Source: Symbiodinium natans (lineage: Eukaryota; Sar; Dinophyceae; Suessiales; Symbiodiniaceae). From it: a stretch of 64,000 bases of DNA. Position numbers and translations under genes: made by a program. Positions 36,706 to 47,800 of this stretch are shown piece after piece (the first letter of the stretch is position 1; the number at the start of each line of letters is the position of its first letter). Location of the stretch: positions 1 to 64,000 of the forward strand of contig CAJNDS010002726.1 in the NCBI GenBank assembly GCA_905221605.1, given 5' to 3'. A model generated the notes under the pieces. The model worked only from the letters and a program-made list of their open reading frames with translations, did no database searches and had not been told where the DNA came from.

Positions 36706-37965
36706 ATGCCGAAGCTGCGACTACCGCTGAAGCAGAGCTCTCGATCGTCATCGGGCGGCAGTTTGCATGCTACGCATGTCTCCCCGCAGCATGCATCCAA
36801 AGCATCCAAAGACTCTCCGTTGTTGGTCGACGCAAAAGGAGAGCGGCCTGCTTGGCTTCCCTATGAGGGACCTGGAAATCGTTATGTTGCACCTGAGATG
36901 TGGGCCATGTCAGCGACGCAGTTCCATGGCTTCATCGCCGCCTGTAAGTCAACCACTGTCTATGAAGGTCTTTCACAAAGGACGGAAGGCAAAGTCAACA
37001 TGTACGACATCTGCGAAACTTTCGTGAAGCCTTGGACAGCTGGCACTGGCAACAGCGTGGCCCTTCTCCTAAATAGTCAGAAGCCACTACCGGTAGAACT
37101 GATGATGTCACACGCCTGGGCAGAGGAGATCGACGAGTGTGCTGAGGCGCTCATGCTACACTTTGCACGCTACAACATCTTGGATAATACAGCTTGCTGG
37201 TTCTGTGTCTTTGCGAACTATCAGCCGGGCGACTGCTGGACAGTCCAGGACCAGCTTGCTCTGGATCCCTTTGGAAGAGTCTTATCTGCGATCAACGAGG
37301 CAGGCCGCCAGTTGGGTTTTGAAGACGCACGTCGTGGAATGGTCGTGATACACACCTCGGCATCAGAGGTTTACGAGCGTCTCTGGTGTGTTTTCGAGAT
37401 CGGGAAAGCCTCTCTGGAGGGTGTTCCGATTAGAGCCGCCTCTTCTTTTACCTACGTCCAGGCGCAGACAGGGAAAAGCAAGGAGAGCCTCAGAGTCCTC
37501 ACGGAAAATGCGAGGTGCTCAGTGCCTGAGGATGAAGAGCGGATTCGCGAGCTGTTGGTCAGTGAGTTCGGCGGCGCTCAGATGCTTAACAGCACAATCT
37601 GGGAGTTCCGCATGGCGATGATGAGCCAGATGGGATACGAGCTTCGCTCCGGTGCCTGGAAGGCCGTTCCGAACATGAGCTTCTTCCGGAAAGGCAAGAA
37701 TGCTGCAGCCGAGCTGATGGAGCTCCAGGCGGTGAGCCTGCAAGTGCTGGCACGAAGTGCTGCAGGAAGTAGCGATGAAGAGGGTTCTCGAGATGCTCGG
37801 GTTCCTCAAAGGAAACCCAAGATTCTCTATAGACCTTTACCTTTACAGCAAGATGCTTCGCCAAAACGCTTGAGCTCGACCTATCCCAGACCGGCTGCCA
37901 AGTTGCTCTGGTCACCAGCACCCTTATCCCCCACTCAGAGCCCCAACATCAGGCTGCAGGTGTAG
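36706..37965 (+). CDS. TIR-like SHAW/WCVFE family protein, intronless
   Basis: A 419-codon uninterrupted frame. A stop lies 54 nt upstream, so the ATG at 36,706 is the simplest start; a short alternative frame overlaps it from 36,570. Motifs in order are MMSHAWAEE (residues 133-141), WFCVFANYQPGD (165-176) and VVIHTSASEVYERLWCVFE (ending at Glu231). This order (strand with S-H/Y, then a W-x-x-F core, then S/Y-x-R-x-W-C-x-x-E) resembles the TIR fold. In plant and animal TIR NADases the catalytic Glu sits just after the Trp-Cys pair, so Glu231 is a candidate active-site residue. That is inference from motif order, not an established assignment. The N-terminus is Ser-rich and basic; the C-terminus (about 355-419) is basic and Pro/Ser-rich, likely disordered. 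No signal peptide or membrane span is seen, so it is likely cytosolic. The lack of introns suggests a retrocopy. Confidence 0.7.
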   Translation: MPKLRLPLKQSSRSSSGGSLHATHVSPQHASKASKDSPLLVDAKGERPAWLPYEGPGNRYVAPEMWAMSATQFHGFIAACKSTTVYEGLSQRTEGKVNMYDICETFVKPWTAGTGNSVALLLNSQKPLPVELMMSHAWAEEIDECAEALMLHFARYNILDNTACWFCVFANYQPGDCWTVQDQLALDPFGRVLSAINEAGRQLGFEDARRGMVVIHTSASEVYERLWCVFEIGKASLEGVPIRAASSFTYVQAQTGKSKESLRVLTENARCSVPEDEERIRELLVSEFGGAQMLNSTIWEFRMAMMSQMGYELRSGAWKAVPNMSFFRKGKNAAAELMELQAVSLQVLARSAAGSSDEEGSRDARVPQRKPKILYRPLPLQQDASPKRLSSTYPRPAAKLLWSPAPLSPTQSPNIRLQV

Positions 37966-38002
37966 AACGGGCCGAGGCAGGAAATGACCCAAAGACTGCA
38001 CC

Positions 38003-38281
38003 TTGAGACACATTAAGCAAATTGATTTCGATCATCCCCCTAATACCCTTATTGGTACTTTGCGGGATCCTCCGGAGTTTTTGCTCTCCAGCATCTTTCG
38101 CCCGGAAGACGTTTCGAAATCCGGCATCTATGCATTTCGAGTTCGGCACGTGGATGGTGTTTATGAATTATGGGAGGGCACATGTCACATTCAGGCCCAT
38201 GATGCAGCATCGAGTAAGAACATCATGCAGTCCAGACGACTTGCCGCAAACACCCTACGAATCGCTCGAAGCTCGTCCTGA
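38003..38281 (+). CDS. small open frame downstream of the TIR-like gene
   Basis: A frame of about 92 codons starts 37 nt after the stop of the TIR-like gene. It reads DPPEFLLSSIFRPEDVSKSG and IYAFRVRHVDGVYELWEG. Composition is protein-like and codon use is mixed. It may be a separate small gene, an exon, or merely an open 3' UTR. The family is not recognised. Confidence 0.3.
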   Translation: MRHIKQIDFDHPPNTLIGTLRDPPEFLLSSIFRPEDVSKSGIYAFRVRHVDGVYELWEGTCHIQAHDAASSKNIMQSRRLAANTLRIARSSS

Positions 38282-38734
38282 GTTTCCACATTTTGGCCGA
38301 GGGGTCTGCTCCCCCCCTCCCAACTCGGCTTTTGAAGCCAGGCAGGATTAATCCTGCTTGGAACGTATGTATGCTCTGTGAACTGCCGCATGTTTGTGCC
38401 CAAAGTGTGAGCTCCCGCCCAAACAAGAGATTTGCCCGATCCTGTTTGACATGTATGCCCTGTGAACCGGCGCCACAAAACGAGATTGACGTTTGCAGAG
38501 CAGGTTGGAGTTGAGTGGTGCTTCCTCGGCCTCGCCCTATTTCTTGGCAATGCTTCCTCGGCCTTGCCTTAATTATTTCCTGGCCGGAATCCCCTGTGCA
38601 AATCCCTGACCCTAAGAGCTTGACACGAGGCACTGCATCCCCTTTCAGTTGCGGAGGCTAGACTCTTCTGGGCTTCTCACTCGGCGGGATTCTCTGGCGT
38701 GCGTGGGATTCTGTGGCCTGGGATGTGCTGCGGG

Positions 38735-38820
38735 ATTCTCGGCGGGTCCTTGGGGGTGGGCATCACGGGCGCGGGCCAGGAGATCGGGCGAGGATTGCAG
38801 GAGACCTGCACCACGAGCAT
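38735..38820 (+). CDS. candidate exon, Gly-rich membrane-like segment
   Basis: The frame reads ILGGSLGVGITGAGQEIGRG and LQETCTTS. A Gly/Ile/Val-rich stretch of about 15 residues resembles a membrane helix with small-residue packing. Third positions are G/C-rich. The family is unknown; the region around it (38,300-40,060) otherwise holds no recognisable gene. Confidence 0.3.
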
Positions 38821-40068
38821 AGTTGAGCTACAGTATGGCAGAACTCCACACCGAGTGTGAGGAACAAATCTGCGCAGACGAGTTCACTTTAAGGTGGTGT
38901 GCGAGTGTATATGGCATGAAATGACCCGTATATGCAATGTTACATAGCGGACCGGATGCAGCCCTGAACCTCAAGCAAGACTCCTCAAAGGCAGCACCCG
39001 ATAGATTCTCAAGTAATCTCGGTCTCAGTGTGGTTCGGGTTTATGAGAAAGTTAGGTCGTAAGGCTTCGCCTGCACCCGTTATGGACTTGAAGATCGGAA
39101 TGAGCACCTCCGGGAATCACAGAATGGGCCCAGAGTTCTCTCAGGCCGAATATCACTGCATCGGCAATGCCCTGTAGCAAATGTCCACACCTGACCTCAT
39201 GCAGCTTGCAAAGCTCTCAGATTTTCAGAAAATGAAGAGAAAGAGCACAGCGCTGCACGGATAGGCCTTGCAGTCCATCCTCAGCTGGAGGCCGTGGACA
39301 AAGGCGGGAGCAAAACATGGTTTGGGGGGTTTGGGGGGTGAGTTGCACATTTGAGAAGGCTATAGAGGACTCTTGATGCATTTAACCAAGGAGGGCAGAG
39401 GCGCGCCTAGCCGTAGAAGTTTTCGGGTTCGCTCTTGCTGTCATCTCGCGAAGGCTTTCCAGTGAGGTATGTGAATTGCAGTAATTACAGTGCTTGGCAA
39501 GCTTTCGAATGGTTCGCAATCCACAAGCTCAGGCCCAAAGTCACACGGCTACAAAGCTCTGTGCGCGATCCACAGCTGAAGCCCGAAAGAAGCGTCTGCC
39601 TACTGCCGTAGCATGGGCATTGTTGGGTCTCCTGCCGTGAGCCAGGTATGGCTTCGGAGGAGTCCACTTGGCCATGGCCTTGGGAGTGCTGGGCGGGCTC
39701 AGGACTCGAAAAGGACTCTATAAGCACTCTATAGGGCTCCTAGGTTTGGCATCAGTTGGGGGTTTAGGGGTGCCAGGGATGCGGATTTGAAGCAGGGCCA
39801 ACACCTCAGACTCAGGATTTCGGGTTGGGATTTCGGGAGTTCGGAGTTGTGGGCTTTAGAGCTTTGTGTATTCTTATATAGGGTTTAGCGTGGCTGAAAG
39901 CGGGTTGGAGGACTGACTATAGGGATCCCCAATCTAAGCCAAGCAGCGATGCCCACTTGGGAGTAGCGTTGACCCTTGGGTGATTCAGCCTTGCTCGGAA
40001 CCTCAGCGCTTGAAGCTTCACTGACCTGCAGACCCACTTAGCTCCCAGCCTCGTGCCACTCTTTCGCC

Positions 40069-43000
40069 ATGGGAAACACCTGCTCCGAGCCTTCTGTGGG
40101 TGTGCTCGAGGCGGTCCGGGTGCACCCTGAACCTTTCAAGCCTGAGTCCCACTGTAATCGCTGAGGCGTCTGACAATCCGTAGGGCTCCAATTTCGTTTT
40201 CGGCCGGTGCAGGTGTCAGGGTTCGGGGTTCGGAGGGGCCACTGATTCTTCGCCTGGTGATTATCCAGATCTCTTGACAGTAGGGAGAAGGCCATATTGG
40301 CGGCACACAGATCTGTATCCGCATTTCCGAGGTCCTACGTTTTGGCGTTTCCAAAAAAGTGGTGTGGGGCTTTCGAAGATGCAGTTCCATTTTGACTGAA
40401 TGGTATTGTTGGGGCTTTCGGACTAACGTTCAAGTTCATAGCCCAGCTCCTACACACCCCGCAGCGCAAGTCTTTGGACTTTGTATTCTAGCTTCTTGCA
40501 GCAACATGCAGCAACATTCCCAGGTGGCCATCCAGAAGGGCCTTCCCGCGCAGAAGAAGGCGGCAAGCCCCAGCGTCGCCATCGTTTACTACTCCACGTA
40601 CGGGCATGTGAAGGCGCGGGGTTTTGGGTGCTAAGGATCCGAACCTCAGCTGCCTTAATAACGTGCGTGCACGTAAAGGCTGGGGGGGGGGGTTGAGGGT
40701 TGAGCAAAGGAGGCCTTTTTTGGGCCAGTGAGTTGTCACTTCATGGAGTTCACACAAGGGTCATGCTGGTTCCTATGTTTAGGTGGGCTACGGGGCAATT
40801 CAGGGATTGTCATATTCTGTGCAGCAGGTCAGGAGAGCGTCCATTGCAGCTAGGGCTTATATAGGGCTGGGGGACCAACACCTCCTCAACCCATCCGGTG
40901 TTCCCATTGAGACCACCTGGAAAGGTCTTGGCAGATGAGATCAAGAAGGGCTTGGAGGCCACGGGCACCAGTGCGGACCTCTTCCAGGCTCCGCTTCAGA
41001 GATGTTGAGAGTGGGTCCAGTGTCTGGGGTTTAGAGGGGTTGGGGTTTGCGGGCCGAACGCCCTAAGACCAAAGTACTATCTACCCTCATACGTATTATT
41101 TCGGGACATGTGGATACCCAATTGGGCCTGGCCTGTACGGGGCCTCGGACTTGCCCTCATCGGGGCCTCCGCTCAGACTGTGCACCACGCGGGCGAAGGT
41201 GAGACTTAGAACTCAGAGCTGCTATGAGCTGCTTCCCCACTGAGAACGCAACCCAGCCGCCCCAAGTACCTCTAAGAACCCACCAGCCTGGGTAAACACC
41301 CCATGCGCACTCTTCGAAAGTGCTTGCAGACTGGGCAGGTGCCAGAGACCCTGCCGCCCACAGCTCTTCAGGCTTTGGGCGCACCCGAGACTTTGCAAAA
41401 AAGGGCTTGTGGCTTGTAGCGCTGGAGGAAGAAGAGGTATAGGGGCCTACATTACAGTAGGGTTCACGCAAGGCTTAGTTGCGTCTGAGAGTGTGAGGGC
41501 TGCAGGTCCGTGCGGGGAGGTGTGGAGCCTTGTCTGGGGGCAGAGAGCCCAGCAAAGCCTCCCTGGAGCCAAGGACAAGCCCGCTGACGTGATGCTTCTG
41601 GATCGTGCCTTCCTATCGGAGCTGCCGAAGTACGATGGGCATCTGGGCTCTGATTGGTTGAGGGCGTTTAGTTTCACGCGATTTCGGTGGCATGATGCGG
41701 ACGTTGTCTTCGCATATGTGAACTGCGCCGCATTGAAGCTGGGAAGGCTTTTGTGTGCAAGGCGAGGGACCCTGCTGCCAACACAGATCAAGCGCGCGGC
41801 ATCCCTTCACAAACTGATCAGAGACCAGCAAACCCCCCTCTTCAAGCAAAGCACTACTGGAGACTGGAGAGGTTCATGTTTGGAATGCCCACTCGCTTCG
41901 GGATGATGGCCTCGCAGATGAAGGCTGGCGGCTACTTTTCCTTCTAAACCCGAACGGCGGGAATAAGCCTTTTGCAAACCCCTGAATGCAGGTGTAAACC
42001 AGTGAGCTGTGCCGATGACGGATTCATGAAGCGTGCTACCTAGAAAGAGAGTAGCTAGGTGCAGTAGCTTGGCTCAGAACCAGGACCTTCCGCGGTTGCT
42101 TCTGAAACCTCTGCATCATTCCTACCACATCATCCCAGGCCCCTCAACAGTCGGGCTTAGCATTTTGTATGATTCCTCTGCATTGAGAGGCATTCTTTGA
42201 TGGCACCGGCAGCCTCTGGCAGAGCGGGGCTTTGGCAGGGAAGCTTGGCGCCACCTTCGCCACTTGGCAGCTTTTGGGGTTCCCCCAATTCCTCCTGCTA
42301 GAGGGGCTGTGAATTTCGGTGGCTTGGAAGGCCTTATTGTCCTTTTGGAAAGCCTACACGGAAAGGCGCTCAGCTTTGCCGAGGCAACCAGAGGTTTCGC
42401 CCAGGTCCAAGCTGCAAGACTCGAAAGGTGAGGATAGGCTTTGCCACCTGATTTATTTGTGCCGCTGAAACACGAAGCTTTAAAGAGTTTTTAGGCCCTT
42501 TACTCAGCCCTCACCGGCAGACGAACCCAAATTAAGGGCCCATATGTATGACTCGTGTGTGAAGCTGCCCCTGACCCGGCGAAAACCCAGGAGCCAAGCC
42601 CTGGAAGAAGCTATGGTATAGGAGGGAAGGGGGAAAAGGACGCCAAAGAATTTAGAGCATGGGGTGGACCATCCTCTCGAAGGACCCCACCCTTCCTCGG
42701 AGCGCCTCAAGGTCAGCACTGGCACACAGCAGGGGGGACAGGAGACCACGCACTTCACAGCAGCGGCTCGGCTCCTCTTACGGTCGCTCAGGGGTCCCTC
42801 TGATCCCTTGTTTACTTTTCCGCTCCGGCTGCAGAGTTTACGGACATTTCTGCACAACGCTTTCACGAGTTGAGGTGGTTGCAGAGGCTTTGCATGATAA
42901 ATTCGCAGTTTTGAGCGTCGGAATCGAGGGGTCTAGCCTGGTCGGGGCATTCAAGTGTCGGTTTCAGGGCTTAGTACTTAGGGTTTAGGATTTGCTATAC

Positions 43001-44529
43001 TCGTGCTGCAAGGCTCGTCCTAAATTCTGAAGTGTTGCTTGCATCCTAACATCTCGCAGCCATAGGGAGAAAAACAGTGTCCCTGCACAGGTCACCCAGC
43101 TTGTGCATCACGGCATGTGCTACGTGCCCTTGGGATACCAGGCGAGTCTCCATGGTGGCTCCGCGTTTTGAGATAGGTGGAGGCTTTCAGAAGGTGTCGC
43201 AGGCTCACGAATCACGCTCTTGTGGTTTGCTCGAGCATGGTTGCCGTGTTTTGCGTATCTGGTTTAGGCGTGTGGGTTTTGGGATGTCAGGCATTTATTC
43301 CTGCAGAGGGTTTGAAAACTTCATGTTCAAGGTCGGAGTGCTTCGCGGGTCAGGACTGTCACGTGGTTCCGTTCTTGTCTACGTATACTTTCCGGCGAAT
43401 ACAACAATGGTGATCAGAACCGGCAGATCTGCGAAATGGCTTGCCGCGTGACGTTTGTTTGACGAATTGGCGCTTAGCCATAGGACCCTTGCTTGACCCT
43501 CGGCTTTGCAACAACGCACGGCGCGGTCCTGCATGTCGCCAGGCGGGCGGCGACGGCCAGTTCGACCTGAATGAGATCCATGGCGGCTCTCCATGGGGCG
43601 CCAGCACCTGCTTTTGCAACTGTATGGATCAGGGGTACGTGTTGCCGGCCTTGCAAGTCGCAGAGCCGATTCTCACATTGGTGGTACAAAGGCTCCTCAA
43701 TTTGTTCACAGCCATAGCTGGCCAACTTCAGTCCCACACCCTGCTCAAAGAGGATGCTGCGGCCAATCGGATAGCATGGCAGAGACATGTATGGTCCCAG
43801 TGCATATTTGGCTTTGTTTCCAGTATTTCCAGGTGAGGCTTCTTGCCATGGTTCCGGTGCTTCTAAGCCCCTTTCCCTGGAATTCCCAAATTTTGGAGCC
43901 TCCAAAGCCTGTCCGAGGCACCTTGGCCGGAGCGGATGGCAGCCGCCAACCCTCAGCACCTTGGTCTCCGATGTAAAATCAGGGAGATGGCTGTAAGTGC
44001 TACCCCAAAGCTGCCCAGACTCATCGAGAGCTTGAAAAGGCGCTTCCAATTCAAAGCTCCCAAACCCCCCCAGCACCTTGGTCCTCGCAGCCTTACCCCG
44101 CGCGGCCGCACTTCGCTGACTTGTCCCCGGAATTCTCACTAAACTCCAGGCGCTCGAGCTGAAGATCGCCAAGAAGCAGGGCGAGGTCTTTGGCAACGCC
44201 GCTCGGAGCTGGATTTTGTTTGCTTTGAGGTGGAATTAAGGGCAGCGGTGTTTCGATCAAAGAGCTTGGGGGAGGCAGAGCCCTATGGTGACTTCTGAGA
44301 TGTGGGATGGGGCTGATGGGTTTCCAGGGTTTCCAAAGGGAATTTGAGAGAGGTCTTGTTCACGGAGTTCGCGTTACACAACCTTTCGTCCTTTCGAACC
44401 CGCCTGCAGCCCTTGAAATCAAAGGCCCGCCGAGCCCCCACCCCTTCACCTGTGGGCTTCAAGGCCGTGAAGCGTACGACCACTCCGGCGGCGGCCAAGA
44501 AGCCCAAGGCCAACGGGGTCCACGCTTGA
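40069..44529 (+). CDS. wrbA: NAD(P)H:quinone oxidoreductase, WrbA/FQR1 family, unit 1
   Basis: Thirteen exons join in one frame to a 247-residue flavodoxin-like protein that carries FMN and reduces quinones by two electrons from NAD(P)H, protecting against semiquinone radicals. Family motifs appear in order: VAIVYYSTYGHV (phosphate loop), VPETLPPTAL, YDGFMFGMPTRFG (flavin loop, split across two exons), GTGSLWQSGALAGKLG, VSTGTQQGGQETT, LVHHGMCYVPLGYQ, IHGGSPWGAS and AGADGSRQPS. Length and motif spacing match the family. The first exon (40,069-40,110) encodes MGNTCSEPSVGVLE, a likely N-myristoylation plus palmitoylation site, which would put the enzyme on a membrane. The Lys/Ala/Pro-rich end (TTTPAAAKKPKANG) is unusual for the family. 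Eleven of twelve introns start with GC and one with GA. A second unit follows only 300 bp downstream. Confidence 0.9.
40069..44529 (+). other. wrbA: exon map of WrbA unit 1
   Basis: Proposed coding exons: 40,069-40,110; 40,524-40,613; 40,925-40,987; 41,339-41,386; 41,574-41,638; 41,872-41,923; 42,190-42,258; 42,712-42,759; 43,091-43,141; 43,543-43,603; 43,918-43,955; 44,150-44,200; 44,464-44,529 (TGA). Lengths sum to 744 nt and every junction keeps the family reading frame. All acceptors are AG|G. Donor hexamers are GCGGTC, GCGCGG, GCTCCG, GAGACT, GCATCT, GCTGGC, GCCACT, GCAGCG, GCGAGT, GCACCT, GCACCT and GCTCGG. The least certain parts are the first exon, which rests on phase and start context only, and the end of exon 4. 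Confidence 0.8.
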
Positions 44530-44830
44530 CTCTCATGGTCTTATCGGCTTGGAGCTGGCGCGCATGGACATGCTCTTTGTTAGGCTTCGGGCTTGAGATG
44601 TAGATTAAGGTATGGGTCTAGGGGCGGTAGAGGATGTGCTGGTTTGGAGAAGGCCCTGTAACTGCAGCTTAAGGTTCAGGGCTTCAGTAAACCCAGTGAC
44701 CCAGTGTTACAGAAGGGTCTGCAAACTGGGACCTCAAGGCTGCAAAAGGGGGCAGCTGCGGACCTGCCCCTCCACGCACCAAGCCTCCAATCCTCCAACA
44801 CATTCAAAGCCTCCCGCCCCCTCCAAGCAG

Positions 44831-47800
44831 GTCTGCGTCGTCTACTACAGCACGTACCTTGGCCGGCTTTTGCTTTAAGTAGCTTCACCAATGGCTACAA
44901 GTTCATTGGTCGTTGGGGTCCACAAAAGCCAGCTAAGGTACGGTCACGTGAAGAAGCTGGCAGACGAAATCGCCGCCTCCATGAAGGAGCCCTGCCCGTG
45001 ATGCGCCCCTTAAGAACGGTACAGGTCAAATTATTTCCCATGCCCACGTTCAACAAATTGGCTGCTAGGTGTGGCCGCCAACCACGTGAGTCGGATTAGA
45101 GTAAGCGCGCTAGTACTGCGGAATGGGCTGCCCAGACAGGGTGCGTTTGGAATAGAAACTAGCGTCGAGTTGCCGTCGAGCTGCAGTAGCATCCACCACC
45201 CTCCTCTATTAAGCACGGACCTGGTGCAGGAGGAGGGCGTGACCGTGGATATGTTTCAAGCGCCCGAGCTTCTGGGTGCTGATGTGCTCAAGAAGATGCC
45301 TGGCGGAATCCAGGGCTTTTGACCCCAGCTTCTCATGGGAGTGGCTGGGGTTCGGCTGCGTTATTGTTGGAACACTGTTGGAACACTGTTGGAACTGTGC
45401 AAGCCTGTTGGGGCCTGTTGGGGGTTGATCAAAGTCGAGTCCAGCATCCCTCAAGCGCCCTCCAGCAGCAAACCCACCGGACTGGAGTGAACACATCCAG
45501 AAATTCCTGCGCACGAACGCCCTAAACATCTGCCCGAAGTCACCTACAGCCCCCCAAAGACACTACAACCCCGCACTCCATAGGATGGGTGCCCCTGCGA
45601 AGCCCTCGGACGCTGTCATGGACCACACGAAGGTCCAGCAGCTTGCGGCCCCTGGGTTTCGGATGGCTGCTTTTTTTTCAGAGGGTTTTCCACTCTCTGT
45701 TTTTGCAGTGAATAAGGGACCCGGGCGTGCGAGCCCAGAAGCGTCTTCAACCTTAAATTCAAGCCCATCTGGCAGCGTCGCAGTCCAAGGACTACGATGG
45801 CATCCTTTTCGGCATTCCTACACGCTTCGGCAGTGCTGCAGCTCAGTGTCTGGACTGCTACGAGCGAGGCTTGAGGTGATTCTGGCTCACACATCTCGAG
45901 TTTCTTCACGAGACCATCATCCTTGGGCCAAAAGCATGATAGGGCTACCGGGCCTGATGATTCGACCTAGGTAAGTGTGCACCCATCTGCCCGCATTTGA
46001 TGCATCGAAGTTTTTTGGCTGCTCATGGTGAGCTTGAATCTCTGAAGCCTTAGCACTCTGCAAGGTTTCAGTCCCCAACGCCCCACCTTAAGCACTTCTC
46101 TGAAAAAAACTCGAGGATGAAGGCCTTCTTTGACAGCACGGGCTCGCTTTGGCAGAGCGGCGCGCTGGCCGGGAAGCTTGGAAGGATTTGGAAGGGCTTA
46201 GTGCAAGGAATCGGGTGGCCAAGCTGGAGGCCCTTGCAACGACCCCTTCGCTTCTCTTACATAGAACACCTACGTCCGCATGAAGCGAGTATAAAAGCTA
46301 ACATGAAAGAAAGATCTTGGGAAGTAGGGTTTGGCTGTCCAGCCCAGGAAGTTGGCTGGTAGCTTCTGCAGCACCGGCACCCTCAACGGCGGTCAGGAAT
46401 CAACCCACATGACGACGCTGCCCCTGGGGCCAATGTTGTCATTGCTGCCATGGTTTTGGCGGCTTCCAGGTATGTTTTCAGGGCCGCTGTTTCGAGAATG
46501 GGGCATTGAAGCCCTTCTGGTTGAAGCTCCGGTTTTCAAGCATCATGCAAGCCGGGTAGCGCTCTAGTCACCCGGGGCATCCGTCTGGAGCCTGTCCAAT
46601 CCCATGAGCTTGGTTGTTTGAGGATGTTTGAGGAGGGTGAGGAACGCAGGGGCAAAAAACTTGTCATGTGAGTACGGGCTTACAGGATGTCAGGCTTTGA
46701 TTTTTTCGGCTCCGGAAGCGGGTCTGAATGCCCCAAGAGTGACGTCTTAAGGACCAACTTCGTGCACCACGGCATGATCTACGTTCCCCTCGGCTACCAG
46801 GCCATCTCTGAAGCCCTGGGTTGGAGCCCCTCTTAACATGCAAAAGAGCTCAGGCGGGAGTCTAGGTTGGGGATTGTCGGTTCAAGTTTTCGGCTTCAGC
46901 TTCTAAGTGAAGCTTCGGCCCACGATGGCCCACGCTGCAGGGAATAAGTGAGACGCAGAGGCGCTGTTAGATCCCAAGCTCCCACCGCTCGCTTGTCGGG
47001 TTCGTTAGAGTGGCCAGTGGAAAAGTATATGTATGTAATCCAGATCCTGGCAAAATCCTATTGTCTCATCACCAGTGCAACCTCTGTCCTGAAGGGGCTC
47101 AAAGCCTCAGCCTGCATTCGACGCCTACGACGATGAGTTTATTTATTAAGCTCCTCGGCAAGGCCGGAGGCGATGGGCAGTTCGACATGACCGAGATCCA
47201 CGGTGGATCGCCATGGGGCGCCAGTGCCGGGGCGAAAATGGCTTTATCCTTTCAAGGCCTTACGCCCTGGCTTTTTCGGGCTTGTAGCTTACACCGCAAT
47301 AAGTCCAGTCAAGCTCATGAAAGAGCCCCGAGTCAGCTGAGGCACCTTTGCTGGGGCAGATGGCAGCCGCCAGGCCAGCGCCATGGAGCTCAAGATTGCG
47401 CGCCGTCAGGGAAAGGCCGGGGGGAATCGAAGGGATGCGGGCACGATGTGGGCACGCTCTCTTTTGGTTAGCGCTGGCTCATTTCCAGCTCGTCGTTCCC
47501 GTGTTCTGCTAAGCCTATCTAAGCCAATCTAAGCTTTGTGATGATAGGATGTAAGGGTACTTTCGAAGGCCCGGGAAGGATATGCCAGATGCAAGAGATT
47601 GCTTGTCTTCTGATGCATGACATTAACAAATACTCACCCATGCCTTTTGGGACTCTCTTCATATGTGCCGCTTTTTGCATACAAGCTTGCTTTCGGGAAT
47701 CTCCGGTGGCATCGACTTTTTCCTCCATGAGGGCAAAGTACCGTTAAAGAATGATGTTTTTTTTTCACTTTTGAAAAGCTACTTGTGAACCGACTTTTTG

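Noticed and set aside
43474-44196. A 240-codon minus-strand frame
   Set aside because: It overlaps three WrbA exons in antisense and has no recognisable domain.
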